64,000 nt of DNA from Rachycentron canadum (GCA_038496675.1 CM076650.1:13327703-13391702), one strand, 5' to 3'; shown: positions 1 to 13,787, counted from the first letter of the stretch. Made by a program: numbers and translations. Notes: a model not told the origin generated them from the letters alone.

Positions 1-3000
1 TGTTTTGAATTCTAAAAAAGGCCCACCTGTCTCACTGTGTAAACATTGAATTGCACTGTGGGAGTGACAGGGCTTGAATGAATAAGGATCATTCACAAGG
101 AGGGAGGAATCAAACCTGAGATTTGAGATTTAATCATATGTGTTTTGATTCTGGCACTGATGATGCTTTTCATCCTACTACTGGTGAACCATGTTGGTGA
201 GGTCACCTTCAGTTTTGCAGAGACTGCATCATCAGCCTCCCTGGCATGATGTAATTCCAGTCCACTGATTCTAGCTGACCCCTCCTCAGCGTGGACAGTT
301 TCTGCAGTAATTGGGGTGTGCCATTGTTATTTTCATAATATGGAGGTGTCATGGTAACAGAGATGATAGCTGTTGCCTAGTGCAAGCAAGTCTGCCTCAG
401 TGCTCCACGGACACTTGCAAATGTCTAGACATATGTTTGTATGTATGCATGTTTTCGTTTGCATATCGCTTCCCTTCTGTAGCTTTCTCTTATGAGGGAA
501 GATAAAGATTTGTCTTCCCGCTCATTTCCCCTTCCCTCTTTTATCCTTTTCACTTCTCTGTTCCTCCTGTGTCACTGTTACACTGTTTCACTTCACTTGG
601 AATTGAGAATGGGGAGGCAGAGCACGAGATGTGGTTGTGGGAGAGAGACAGAGAAATGGGAGGGTAGGGAAGGAAGGAGGGATCAGTAAGAAGAAGGGGC
701 ATCACATGACTAACTGGTTGCTGAAGGCTAAAAATAAATGTTGGTCATTCTCTCACTCAGGGTCTCTCTCTCTTTCACTTTCTTTCTCTCTCACACACAC
801 ACAAAGTAGTGAAAATATATCTTTGAAAGGAGCTAGGTCTTTTGCTTTAGTCAATGCTCACTTGTCTGGCCAAGCAGATGCACATAGGAAATAAAACACG
901 TAAGACTAAACCTGGTACTATAGGACCAGTGTGTATGCATGTGTGTCTATTGTAACTATGTGTGTGTAATTTTAATATTTCAGTATAAAGAACCTAAACT
1001 TTGGAAAGTTTAGGTTTAGATTTTTTTTTACTAATGATTATCAATTATCATTAAAACACCAAGGATTTTATGGTGGTACACAGACTGACAAAACAAGCAA
1101 CTTCACAACCTTAAACAATGGCACAATGTGCTTAAAGGTTTATCTGAGAGATTTTTTTCCTTTACTCTCCATTGTCACCAAATTCACCCATGAAATACTT
1201 GCCAGAAAACAATGTGATATAATCAGTGATATTTTTAAACTAGAGGAAGACCTCTGCTCATTATTGAAACATTAACATTACTGAAATACAGACTGGTGTT
1301 TCTTGGCTAACAGATAATAATAAATTGCAATGTAAGACATGTAGAGAGGACATTAATCAGACAAAGGCTAATGTTTTTAATGTTGTAGTTTTTAACATTA
1401 ATCCTGTTTAGTGATTCAGTAGTCTAAATCAGCTGTCACTTTGTTAATAATGTAAGCTTTCCAGCAGAACCATATCAAGAGTATGAGCACTTGTTAAAGT
1501 AATTATCAAAGTGAAATCAACATATGTAACTATAGTAGTGTGTCATACATTTCTTTTTCACTAAACTTTGAACAGATGGAGACGGATAGATGCATCTTTT
1601 CTATCACAAGGCTGCAAAAACATCTTTCGTTCCTAAAAGATCACTCTGAGACACCATATTTGATTGTCAGTACTATTTCACAACTCCTTTCAGATGTCAA
1701 AAATTTACTCTGGTACTCCAAAATCATTCAGACTGAAATCAGGAGCAGAAAAGGGAGATACCAATTCTCCTAAAGTAGCTGCAGTATAAGCAGGTAATGC
1801 AGTGTAGAAGCAACATCCTGCTCTTACTGCATCAATTCTTTCCCTACCTTTACATAAAAGACAAAGCTGGATGGAAACTTCAGGCATATCTCTTGGGGCT
1901 TGTTGGAAGGCATTGCAGGTAAATGGAGGAACAAATAGATGTAGACAAGGTGGAGTCTTCCTGTAAATATTAAGAGCAACAGTGGTGTGCTGTTAGCACA
2001 CCTGAATGTGCATGTAGTTGCATAGGTAGTTATATTAAGAAATGTGGGCTACTTGACTTCTGTAGAGAGAAAGATTTGCAGATTGCTATGCCAGGATCCC
2101 TTGTATTGGTAGGCCCTTACATATTAGTCTAATATGTGTGTGTGTCTATATTACACTGGATAAGATAAAGGCAGGCATTACCGTATGTTATGAGACTCCC
2201 AGCAATGCTCTAGGGGCAATTTTATCCCTGACACCAGCCACCTTTTGTTTCTCCTTAGAGGAGAAAATGAGGGAGTTATCAGTCTCATAATTCTTCCTCT
2301 TTTGGGAATCAGCAGAGGGTGACGGTGTCTCAATGTCCTGGATGGTTTCATTAGACCCCCAGGTTCTGCGGGGGCTAGAATGGAAATGTATGGAGGAGGA
2401 CTACTTAGCCGCTGGCCACAGAGGATGTTACATTAAACCCACTACATCTTTTTAATTAAAATTCTTAATTAAATTGAGGGAGAGCTATTGCAGCACCCTG
2501 TTGCAGTGTGTGTGGTGGGTGAATTTGTGTGGATTAGGTTTAGGACGTCAACTGAGGTTTATTCTCATTATTGATTAAATTATTGATCAATTTCAGTCTT
2601 GTATCACAAGTTCACAATGGCTGTTTTAAAACTGTTTGACTAACGGTAAAGACACTCAAAGGTATTAAATTTATACAGATACATGAAGCTGAATAAAAAC
2701 GTGTTGATTTAAACAAGGAAACAGACATTTTTCGTGCTGTAACAAACACCACCCACTTCACATTTAACCTTGCTAAATTGACCAGTCAGTGTAAAGTTGC
2801 TCTATCATATAATTCACTCTGCTATTACTATCATGTTATTTAACAACAAAGGCAATGATAAAGACATGTATTACAAATCTACATGTTGTGCCTGGGGAAA
2901 CTAATCCCAAATCCAGTTACACAAACCCAGTGATACATTTTCCACATATTTGAATCAAGGAGAAATGGCTGTTTTTTTCAGCACGGGACCAAAAGCCCAT

Positions 3001-3344
3001 TTAGTTATTTTCCTAGAGAGAGTGTGTGAGAGAGAGAGTTTTATGTTTCAGTGAAATGAGTGTTACTGACATTTGAATCTGATTTATGATAGAGGGCAGA
3101 AATCTGATAACCCCAATAAGTTGTCCAAGCCGAATGAAGGTACAAAGCAGGTATAGGATGTCTAAGGTTTAAATGTGTGTGTGTGACTACCTTTCCCTTT
3201 CAGGTGTTTGTTCTGTCTCTATTTCTGTCCCTGTCTCTTGCTTATTTGTTTTAGCTTTCTATGTTTGCCTGTGTCTTCTCTGCCTGTCCCTAAATTTGGT
3301 AGTGTTAGACTTACAGGATGTCAAACTACAAAAAGCAAAGAAAT

Positions 3345-3422
3345 CACACATACGCACACACACACACACACACGCGCGCCCACGCGCACACGCAAACACA
3401 CACACACGCACACACACACAGC
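3345..3422. repeat. interrupted (CA)n microsatellite
   Basis: CA-rich tract broken by CGCGCGCCCACGCGC. Lies in the long camk2d intron. Confidence 0.9.
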
Positions 3423-4359
3423 ACTACACTCTGCTGCAGTGCGGTTGCAGACGTGACACATCAGAAACTGAAAGAAAAAAGAAGCAGAGAAAAACAGGAA
3501 GGGAAATAGAGGTGGGGGTCTGTTGGGGGTCATACTTTAAAATTTTGGAATTTGGCTTATGATGGCAGTGATTTGAAGTGTTATGACAGTTTGTGAGCAA
3601 CTTTTCAAAACATTGCTCTGAGGTGCAAGCAAACAGGTGTCTGGAGCTGGATTTATTTTTTTTAGAATTAAGAGAGAACTAAGCAACAATGATTTTTGTA
3701 TTCAAAGTTCTTTGGGGCTGAAAGAAAATATGGACGGAGGCGTGCTTCAAGTCAAAGAAAATCATAAAACCCAAACAATAAAATCTACAGAATGGTATAC
3801 ATCTGAAGCTTCTTAACTTTTCAGGTGCTTATGAGAAACGGATTACATCCCTATTTCCTCCCTATTGTTCTCTCTATCCTTTTTAGTAATAGTCATATTA
3901 ATATTCATAATTTTACAACATAGTATTATTGTCCTTTAACAAATCAACAAATGGTTTTCATCAAAGGACTAAAATGTTTTCTCATCTTGGCAAAACCAAA
4001 CAGCTTACTCTGATAAGTGGTTTATAGCAGCAAAAAATGTGCTTTTTTTAAAAAAAAACCTGGCAAGTCCAGTGATTGCAAAAATATGCTATCAGTTTCT
4101 CATAGCTCTCTTTCTGAATTTAGTTTTTACCTAATCTGATTCCTATGAAGAAGGAAACAGACATTAGGAAACTTTTAACTCTAAAGAAAGGCTGTAGAAT
4201 TTCTGTGTATGTAATGTATGACATCAGTCTAACAATGACAGGTAGGCTGTCAATAAATATGGGTCAAAGTGGGAAATCTTAACTTGAGCAGCAGAAAGGC
4301 TACATACAATGCTGACACCAAAATAGTTTTTCGGCAAGATGGTTTATGACACGACAAAT

Positions 4360-4710
4360 GCAAGACAGCAAAGCAGCTGAGATGCAACAGCACATTTAAG
4401 TAGGTTCCTATGAGAGATTTAAAATATTTAAACATGTTACCTCTATAATGAAGTAATATAATAACTAGGGAAACATTTTGAGACAGTTTTGCTCACCATA
4501 AGCAAACAAAACCATCTCTAAAACACTGCATCTGGCTGTGGCACTGCATCTTGCAGTGTTTCCCAAAGTATGATTTAACAAAAATAATATTTAATTTTAT
4601 TTGTTTTTTGGCACAAATAAATGTTTTTTGACATCCAAAGAGGAGGAAATGCATCAACAGCAGGCTAAAACCCAACTTCTAACCTATTTGCCCTCATCAA
4701 AAAAATGAAG
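4360..4710. repeat. left arm of an inverted repeat pair
   Basis: Its reverse complement recurs at 5920-6205. Shared stretches include the sequence around GATGCATTTCCTCCTCTTT, AAGATGGTTTTGTTTGCTTA and AGAGGTAACATGTTTAAATA. The left arm has about 60 extra nt (4557-4617). Confidence 0.8.
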
Positions 4711-5260
4711 AATTTTTTGCTGAAGAAAAACAGGAATCCACTTGTTATGTAAGTAGTGACCAACCATCATGGTCTTCATTTATTTATGAATAGTAATTCA
4801 TGCATTGCTGGACTGAGTGTACTGTATACATACTGACAGGTTCTCAGAAAAGCAGATTAGATCAGGCCGAAAAGTCCAGACAGTCCTGAATCATAACAGC
4901 TGACTGGGGAAGCTCCATATTTATCTACACAATTACATCAGTTTCACATTATGCAGAAATGCTGTCATCAGTTTTAACTGGGTAAGCATAGTGCCTCTCA
5001 AAGCTATAGAAAATCTATGTCAAGAAATCACAGAAGAAAAAGAAAAAGAAAGAAATATGCTTTGGAATATGGATAAGGAATATGCTTTGCCAGGCTAACA
5101 TACAGACAGTCACTCCTTCCCTCACAGCTATGGGCACTTCAGCAGTTGACAGGCATGTCAGAAAAGTTTTTAAAAACATCACAATACACAAATGGGAACC
5201 ACATTAACACAGAGACTCCGCATATAAAGACCCTGAGCGGATCTCAGCATTTTCACTCAT

Positions 5261-5295
5261 ATGATACTACTGTGTAATGTACACAGTAGTATCAT
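5261..5295. repeat. perfect 15-bp hairpin
   Basis: Arms 5261-5275 and 5281-5295 (ATGATACTACTGTGT and its exact reverse complement) around a 5-nt loop. Confidence 0.9.
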
Positions 5296-5843
5296 TTCTA
5301 CCTTTTTTTTTTGCAACAACTGTTGCAATCATCTTTGCTGTGTCACACCAAACATTTCTAATGACTACAGAGGGCTTCAATGTAACGTTTAAGTTTTAAT
5401 GTCATAAATAAGAAGAGGTGTAAACAAAACCATCTAATGCAAACAAAATTTTGGCTTTGGCATTTATTGTAGTGCACTGTGTTCCTCCTTTTCCTGTGCT
5501 CTGGGAGTCAAGGATTAAATGGTTTATGTTCCAGAGGAGAGGTGTTTAAATTACATGTCTTACGTGTTCATGCTCCTACAGCATTAGTTACTTGTGCTTT
5601 TCTGTCTGTGCTTCTAGAGTTTGATAGTTGTATGTGAACTATCCATGTCTGCCATTTGCATGCAAGGCTGGTTCCACTGCAGAGGAGAGGAGAGGCCTGA
5701 CGATCTCATTGGTGCAGGAGTTGCTAGACAACAGATGTCCGGTCGGCTGAGAGGTGGACTACCTGTGGAGGGAGAGACAGGAGAGAGAGAGAGAAAGAAA
5801 AGTGGAGGTGGAAAATGATGGACAGAGGACGTAAAGGAATCGT

Positions 5844-5908
5844 ATTGTCATATGATATTGTCATACGATATTATCATATGATGTTATCATATGATATTAT
5901 CATATGAT
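5844..5908. repeat. 13-bp minisatellite, five copies
   Basis: Five tandem units of ATTRTCATAYGAT type (fourth starts with G). Most units contain the palindrome ATCATATGAT, so the array is self-complementary. Confidence 0.9.
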
Positions 5909-5919
5909 TCTTTTCATTT

Positions 5920-6205
5920 TCGTTTCATTTTGATGAGGACAAATAGGTTAGAATTTGGGTTTAGCCTGCTGTTGATGCATTTCCTCCTCTTTCGATGTCA
6001 AAAAACTGCAAGATGCAGTGCAGTAGCCAGATGAAGTGTTTTAAAGATGGTTTTGTTTGCTTATGGTGAGCAAAATGTTTGTGTAGTTGTAATATATTAC
6101 TTCATTATAGAGGTAACATGTTTAAATATTTTAAATCTCTCATGGGAACCTACTTAAATGTGCTGAGTGCTGCATCTCAGCTGCTTGGCTGTCTGTACTA
6201 CACTG
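5920..6205. repeat. right arm of an inverted repeat pair
   Basis: Reverse-complement copy of 4360-4710 with scattered differences, about 1.2 kb away. Either two opposite copies of one dispersed element or a foldback element. Confidence 0.8.
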
Positions 6206-8848
6206 ACCTCTTGTATATAGTGATATGAGAGTGAAAGAAAAGTGAGAGAAGTGAATCAATCATATGATAGACTGCACAATCAGTAAAAATACAACCAACC
6301 TAACAAGACCTGCTTTTGTATGTGATTTTAAAGCATTAATGGTAACTTAAGTATTTACTTTAGTGTGTCATCTTATCATAGGGCAAAAAACAATCACATA
6401 GCCCTACTATTGCATTACTGCACACATATTCTACTACAGAGATATCAAAAGCATATCAAAGAGGCATCATATTTTTAAAATATTTACCAAACTGTATGCA
6501 TTATTATATAGTGTCATTATCATGCATTTTCAAAATGTTCTGTGACTGGTAAATGTGAAAAAAGTTAATTAACAGCAGAAAATGGAGAGTGATGATTCTA
6601 TAATACACATGGGATATGTTACATTTCAAAGTCTGTATATGACTGTTTTTAGTTTCAGTTCAGTTTGGAGACTTGCAACTCTTGTGTTACTTTAGCAGTA
6701 AAGGCCCTATCTATGATTGGTTCATGTATGCACCATATAATTACATTTACATTCACTTAGGACTGGCTACAAACATCTGGATAGGAATGTTTTTTTGTAT
6801 GAATGCAAAGTCTGTTTGCACAATTTTACATTGCATGCATCGATATAAAAATCTGGACCAGTCCAACTTCAATAGAGTACCATACGCTTTCTAGTCATTT
6901 GTCAGCTGTAGATATAGATGATGAATTATTAAGTGGAGCCATTATATAAGGCAATAAGGAGGTTTTAAATGAACACAGGGTATCTGATGATTTACTAAAA
7001 ACAAAAAATTGTGATTTATTATTGGTAACTTTATAAAATATTATGTATTAATTAATATATCGTTATTTACTGTTTATAAACATTTTGTATAAATAATTAT
7101 ATGCATGAGCAATTTTGGAACCTGGTGGAGTTCCAGTGGGAAATCTGACAACATTAATGAAGTGAAATGTAAAAATGAATAGTCATAAAAACTCCCCACC
7201 AACACAAACATCAAAACTGACGTGGTGCCAATGCAGCATGCAACTTGATGCTGTTAGGCTAAAATTAAGATTCATTACTAAAATGACATAAATATGAAGT
7301 GGCAAATAAAGAAAAGTGGAAGATTGGATTATAAAACATATCTATTAAATTAACAGAGGAAAGAGGTTTGTGTGTTCGACTGTGAGAAGCAAAGGGAATT
7401 ATTCACCATTCAGTAATATGGTAAGACTGAAGCAGAGATGGGGAGATAAGTGACCTTGCTCAGGGGGGTCCTGCTAATCGGGAAATAATGGCTGTGCTGC
7501 CCTTGTTTCTGGCACTGCCTGTCAGGGTGCCTGTCTGTCTCTCTGCTTCTGAGCTTGTCTCTACACTTGCCAGTATACTTCAAATAAGATTCGAATTGGC
7601 ATACTCTCACTAAGCTTTGGCAATATGGCGGACATGTGACCACACAAAAGAGCTTTGTTGGGGTTGGTTTGCAGCATCGTGTGTCAGAAGTTTTCACACA
7701 GTCTTTATCACCACCACTGCAGTTAGTGCCATGTGATCAGTTGTGTTCTACCTGTGGCCTTGATGTGCAAGCTTACAGTGTATCTGATGTTCGTTTGTGA
7801 CTACTCCAACTTAGCATTGTGTCATTATATATCTGGGTCTGAATCACTGCTGCACCTAAATGAGCACTGAGTTATTACGTTTTAATTACAGATTTACATT
7901 TTACTCTTGGAAGGTAAAAATTGTGACCCTTTACACTCTTTCCTCTTCTTTTTATCTCACACAAGGAACAAAAATATGCTCTGTCAATTAATTATTTTGT
8001 AGTTTTATTGCCTTTTTAATTTGATGGATTGCATACTCAAATGGTAGGATGGGAAAGAGTTTTAATAATATCATTTGTTTTAAAAGATCATTAAACTGAC
8101 TGGCACACACTGCCGTCATCTCCTTTTTTGTACCAGGGCAGAAACGTCTTCCACTTGTATTTTTAGCTTTAACTGTAGTGCAGCCACAGCTCATGTTGTA
8201 TTTGTTTTGCATTTCACTGCTGGGATTTTATTCTGGCTTCATCTCTTTCACTGCGACTGACAAACTCCACCCATGTGCATCCACAGTCCATCAGTCTCAA
8301 TAGTCATATTGCACTGGCATTTTTACAGACCATTTTGAGAGCACGCCAAGTTCCATTTTATTTAAAAAATAGCACTAAATTTGTCTGTGTGTCTCTCTGT
8401 CGCTTCTTATAGATGCATTACACCAACAAACAAATAGATACCTGTATCTATAATGGGAACAAGATGCTTGGTGTTCTTTGCCTCTGAGCTGCACTGAGTC
8501 CACAGTTGCCATAGCATCAAGAAGAGCAGAGGAAAGAGAGAAGGATGAGAGTGAAAAATAGGCGTCCTATTTTATTTGGAGAAAAAAAAGTAGAACCCTC
8601 TGCTCTTCTTTCTCTCCCTCGCTTTCTCTCTTACTCTCTCTCTCTTGTTCTCAATGTCCCAAGGCAAATCCGAAATGGGTCGCCCCAACACCGTACTGTA
8701 TCACTCATTATAACGACTGATGCTCTAACTCATTTGTTCCGAATCAGAGTCACTGGACTCTTGCTTCTTCTCAGGGGGTGATTTGAACATCACAAAGTTA
8801 GTTAAGAGCAGTCTGCTCCCACTGAGGAGAGATGTGAAATTCTTTCAC

Positions 8849-8883
8849 AGAGGCTGGTCATATGGCATATATGACCAGCCTCT
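8849..8883. repeat. perfect 15-bp hairpin
   Basis: Arms 8849-8863 and 8869-8883 (AGAGGCTGGTCATAT and its exact reverse complement) around a 5-nt loop. Confidence 0.9.
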
Positions 8884-9614
8884 CTATGGTCACATTGCTA
8901 AATCAGTGCATTGAACATCAAGTTGTTTATTTTAGATGTGAGTTTTCACACATCTGCAATATGATGATATATAATATCAATAAAGGATAAAAGATTGTTA
9001 TTTATTTGGCGATGCTGATTTGTTAAGATTAAATAGTTAAGATTGCTATGTATGTTGATAGCAAGAGAAACTGGTTGATCATTACATTTTATTTAGTTTA
9101 AGCTTTTGAATATGTAAAATTTAATTTCATTTACATCCCTGTGAATTTATTTTGTCCTCATTGTGGCAAAGGGAACCTGTAAGGTCATTAGAGGAGCCCA
9201 AATCGAGCCCAACACCGGAGGTCAATATGAACCTACTGTTTGCTTTTCAGTGTTGCCTGCCTGCTTGTGGTACATAACCAAGCACCTATCAGGTCACATT
9301 ATTTTTGTCAAGCATTTCAGCTCTGATAAGGAAAAGACCAGGGCTGACACAAAGCCAACATGCAGACAGGCATGACATGAACATAAACAAACACACATGC
9401 AGTAGTGTAAATGTCAGGTACAGAAATGCACACTGGCGTTGACAACAACGCTCAAACGCTGCTGTGTCCTCCTTTGAGTCAAAACTAACTTGCAGCCAAC
9501 TTCATGTTAGATGATTCAGAAAGCCAATCATTGCAGGGAATGAAGAGTATTAAAAATAACCTGTCTCTGTTTCTCTCTGTGTTTGTGTCTCCTCTGTTTT
9601 TTTTTTTTTTTCAG

Positions 9615-9674
9615 ATCATCAAAAGCTGGAGAGAGAGGCGAGGATTTGCCGTCTACTGAAGCATCCCAACATCG
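9615..9674 (+). CDS. camk2d: camk2d exon 3, kinase N-lobe (helix C)
   Basis: 60 nt, entered in phase 1 after a TTTTTTCAG acceptor and left at GTGAGC. It encodes (D)HQKLEREARICRLLKHPNI. The first E of LEREA is the helix-C glutamate that pairs with the catalytic lysine. The length equals the conserved CaMKII exon. Confidence 0.97.
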
Positions 9675-10714
9675 GTGAGCTGCAAGTCCTCGATCTCAAA
9701 ATATGCACACACAAGAACCACAAATACAAACAAAAACACACATATTTTGTTCAGGTCTCTGGTGACTCCTGCTATGGCTATTCATCTTCTAGATACAGTT
9801 ATGAGAGAGCAAGAGAAAGAAACCAAGTGTGTGCGTGTGTGTGTGCATGAATGTGTCTACAAAGGTATCTAATGATGATGTATCTGTGTGCACTCCCAGC
9901 TGCGTCATCAGAAAGACACAGGATCCCTACGCCCTCTCTCTAAACCGCTGACCCTTTACACGCTTTCCTCCTCATTATACCTGTGACAGAATCTGTCTCT
10001 TCTCTTTTTATCTGTTCACATTCATCCGCTCATGGACTTTCTTTCGCTGTCATTAATTCTGATTTTCCTGCACTGTGCTTCCAGTCATTTTTCAAGATAC
10101 CACTGCTCTTATAAAGTTTGAGAACAACTATGATCTATGATATTGACTCCCAGACTTTGAAATCATAAAAAAATGCAATATGATAAAAGACAATAGATGA
10201 TATATTGGAGGCACAACAAATAAATCATATGGGACTATTGTTCTTCAGTGTCACATGTCAAATGCACAGTGCTTAGGTTTTGCGGGCATTATTGTTACCC
10301 CAATGTCAATACAAACTCCTGTGTATGTTAATACCTCAGAACAGCTGGGGAAGCAAGTCATAAAATGTTTATTTCTTTCTGATATGTTTGACCATATATT
10401 GTATAGAGCTTAATAACAGCATGAATCATCAGATTAAGTGGCGTTAGAATATATTATACAGACTCATTTTGCTGTTCGATTTACACTTCACACAATTATA
10501 TTTGTTGCAGTATGCAAACCACAAAGTTTCTGATATGGTTGACAACTAACAACTGAACAAATGAAGCTGTGAAGTACTGGCTTTAATATAATATGATTTC
10601 TTTCTGATTTCCCTTCTGTCTCTTTTCCTCTTCTCTCCTATGTTTGTTTGTGTGTGTGTGTGTGTTTGTTTTGTTTTTTGTTTTGTTGTTTGTTTTTTTT
10701 TATCTCTGCTACAG

Positions 10715-10769
10715 TACGACTTCATGACAGCATATCAGAAGAAGGTTTCCACTATCTGGTGTTTGATCT
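10715..10769 (+). CDS. camk2d: camk2d exon 4, kinase N-lobe and hinge
   Basis: 55 nt encoding VRLHDSISEEGFHYLVFDL, which covers beta-4, beta-5 and the hinge. The acceptor ACAG follows a long GT/T-rich tract and the donor is GTGAGT. Length and phase match the CaMKII family. Confidence 0.97.
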
Positions 10770-11291
10770 GTGAGTAAGAGACTCTCTCACACACCATTTT
10801 ACATGTCTTGTTTTGTTTTCCTTTCACCTCATAGTGTATTTAGTTCTCATGACTAAGTTAAATCCAATGTGAATGTAGTGATTAACACCATTAAAACCGA
10901 ACATTATTCTTTGGAATTAGAGGTCTTTAACTTTTTGTCACTTAGCTACGCAATTACCTACAAATACCTGACAACTGCAGGTTGAAAATATTTACAAACT
11001 ATCTTGAGATAGTTTGTGTGAAGGTAGCCATTTCCAGATGAGATGATGGATAAATGTTGAAATTGTAACTAGAGAAAGTTTGGTGCAGCTGACCTATATC
11101 TCCCCTCCTGTATGTTTGTGAGTGTGTGTGTTGTCAACACATACACTTCACATACACATAAAAGTTTGGCAAAGAAACATGTGAAACCCTCTTGAACATT
11201 CTCATGCAACTATTCATAGACACTGATACATAATATTAGGGTTATAGCTTGACCTACATTTTCACTGATGTGATAATTATAGGTTGTGTAA

Positions 11292-11387
<96 letters not shown>

Positions 11388-11622
11388 TAGCTCACACTCA
11401 ACATACACTGCTGAGCACAGCAGCTATTATGCATCACTGTCCGTTACTGGAGAGAACAACTTGGTGTATATTTGTGTGTTTCACATATGGTCGTCTCAGA
11501 GGTGTGATGCAGCTGCCTTGTCTCTGAGGCATCTCATAGAGTTATTTATAAAGGTGATTAACGACATATACCTTGCGGCATTAATCATACTCAGCCTATG
11601 TTATATTACCAGAAAGGGAGTA

Positions 11623-11645
11623 TGTGTGTGTGTGTGTGTGTGTGT
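11623..11645. repeat. (TG)n microsatellite
   Basis: About 11 TG units in camk2d intron 5. Confidence 0.9.
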
Positions 11646-11963
11646 ATCTGTGATTTCTTGCCATGGACTTTCTATAGCATTGGTTTGTCCATACAATGTC
11701 ATTTATTATATCCTGTAAAAAATAACTTGCTCTGATATGACTTAATGCCATCCAACAAGAAAACAGCATCACTCATATGAATAAGAATGAGTCTAATGAG
11801 AGGAACATATGATACATTGTTATGACATTGTTTCCTCCTCTCTTTCTCTCAATTAATTTCACTTCCTGTCTCCTTTTCTTTACCTTTCTGTCTTGCCTTT
11901 CCATCTATCCTTCCATATGTTCCATTGCAACCCTGCATTCATTCACTACTTGCCTGCTCTCAG

Positions 11964-12036
11964 CCACTGCATACAGCAGATCCTGGAAAGTGTCCATCAC
12001 TGCCATGTTAATGGGATCGTCCACAGGGATCTGAAG
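11964..12036 (+). CDS. camk2d: camk2d exon 6, helix E and catalytic HRDLK
   Basis: 73 nt encoding (S)HCIQQILESVHHCHVNGIVHRDLK. The HRD aspartate is the catalytic base and the lysine two residues later contacts ATP. Fish-specific VHHCHV stands where mammals have VNHCHL. Borders are CTCTCAG and GTTTGT. Confidence 0.97.
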
Positions 12037-13119
12037 GTTTGTATCACCACAGCCATGGGTGCAGCTCTCTTTAGTCCTACTCGTTCAACACCTGGCGATA
12101 GGTCCCTTGTAGTCTTTACGTTTCGCATCTTTTATAGTTTCTTTCATGTAACAAAGCTGAAGTTTTCTCCAGTGAGTGGAAACATCATACCATTATAAAG
12201 ATATTTTTTGTTTTTACATTCTCTCATTATCTTTGTAATGACTTAAGAAGCTGTGGACAGTTACTACAAGTGATTTGACCTTGACCTTGGCTTTGAGATT
12301 TGCTGCAAGACTGGTTTGCTGGATTAGAATTCAAACAAAATTGCACACACCCAAGACTTCTCCTATATTCTGCATTCCTATATTGGTCCTTGTTAGGCAA
12401 GTCAGTATTCTTAGTTTAGTATTCATCCTGCTAATGTCAAAAATAGAGATCTCCTCTTTTAATACCACTGCTATGTTTCAGACAGCTTGCTAGCAGATTT
12501 GAGTGTGCGTGAGTGTGCTGTACTCTGACTGTAACACTATGGTGACAGGAATAGGAGGAACCACGAGCCAGAACCTCAGGAATGATCATCATTTGCATAA
12601 TTATATAAAAATTATGTTGAGATGTGAAAGATTTTCCAAGGTCATGAATATTCTATTCTTACTCCGTATTCTCATAACCTCCTGAGAGCGTTTTGATGTG
12701 GAGGAGAGAAGGAAGAGAATATAAGAAAGCTCTCCTGAATATGTTTAAATGGATTGTGAGCATGTAAATCTACCAGGAAAATAAATAAATAAATTCAGGG
12801 TAACCATAATGGTTTATGAGATTTCCAATCTGTTGACTTTATAAGGGGAGATGCTCTTTGCTGAAGTGATATAAAGTTTTCAGACGCATCATAATAAGGA
12901 GGATTTATTCATCATTATGTAAATTGTTATGTAGATGTGTCCAGTTGTCAGTTAGTGTCTATGTCCTGTTGAGTCATATGTCTGCCACAAACTGACTGCA
13001 CACAGGCTGGCTGTGTTTAGAGTCTCTAAATGTTAGGATATGTATTATTCATTAGAGCACACTGTCTAACTGGCCTTGGGTTAGTGAAGACCTTTCTGCA
13101 CCTGTGTCGTGTGTCCGTG

Positions 13120-13122
<3 letters not shown>

Positions 13123-13159
<37 letters not shown>

Positions 13160-13163
13160 TGTG
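13123..13163. repeat. (GT)n microsatellite
   Basis: GT run of about 16 units, then GGGTGTGTG, in camk2d intron 6. Confidence 0.9.
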
Positions 13164-13684
13164 CTGGGGGCTTGCATAAATTTACAAGTGTGGTAAACTG
13201 TGTTAGTGAGTGGTGTGTGTTTGTGGTTACCCATATGTGGCCAAGTCACTTGTTTTTACACCCAAGTCTCCTGCTACACCACACCTTCCCCCTGTATCCT
13301 TCTCCCTGCAGTGTGCACTTTGTTCCCACTCATGGATTTTAATAGTGGATTGGTGTTACTGTGGACAAATCTATTATGTCTGCAACCAATTCACTCTCTC
13401 AGAATCCATGAGACTGAGGGAACAAGTCCACAGCTCCAGCATGGAAAATGTCTGTGGTCACATAGAGATTTGGTCCCGTGCACATTTCTGTTTCTCTGTC
13501 ATATGTGTGGCAGAAAAGGAGTTGCCCCAGACACTGATTTAAGAGCAGTTTAGCATTGTTGACCCCTAATGGTTTGGATTAGGATTTGGTTTGGCTAATC
13601 TGATTTTAGATCTGTGTCTGTGGGCAGCTTGTTCCAGAGCGTGTGACCTCTGACCTCTAACCTGTTTGACTCCGCCCCCCCCAG

Positions 13685-13787
13685 CCTGAGAACCTTCTAT
13701 TGGCCAGTAAGCTGAAGGGGGCGGCGGTCAAGTTGGCTGACTTTGGGCTGGCTATCGAGGTGCAGGGGGACCAGCAGGCATGGTTTG
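13685..13787 (+). CDS. camk2d: camk2d exon 7, catalytic loop end and DFG
   Basis: 103 nt encoding PENLLLASKLKGAAVKLADFG and on to QQAWFG. It completes HRDLKPEN and holds the magnesium-binding DFG at the start of the activation segment. A CAAT-type tetranucleotide repeat begins about 30 nt after the GTGAGT donor. Confidence 0.98.

Larger units (their letters stand above)
1..9614 (+). other. camk2d: camk2d intron 2 (3' part), no exon seen
   Basis: No coding exon was recognised here on either strand. The missing CaMKII exon 2 (ATP loop and the AAKIINTKKLSARD segment) was looked for and not found, so this is taken as the end of a long intron. It holds a CA repeat, a 13-bp minisatellite, two perfect hairpins and an inverted repeat pair, listed separately. 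The intron ends with a T-run and CAG just before 9615. Confidence 0.8.

Noticed and set aside
3173..3562. 129-residue + strand frame over the CA repeat
   Set aside because: Composition is driven by the repeat (HTHTHT), with no splice borders and no homology recognised.
8545..8781. 78-residue + strand frame in the camk2d intron
   Set aside because: It covers a CT-rich stretch and shows no family motif or exon border; chance frame.
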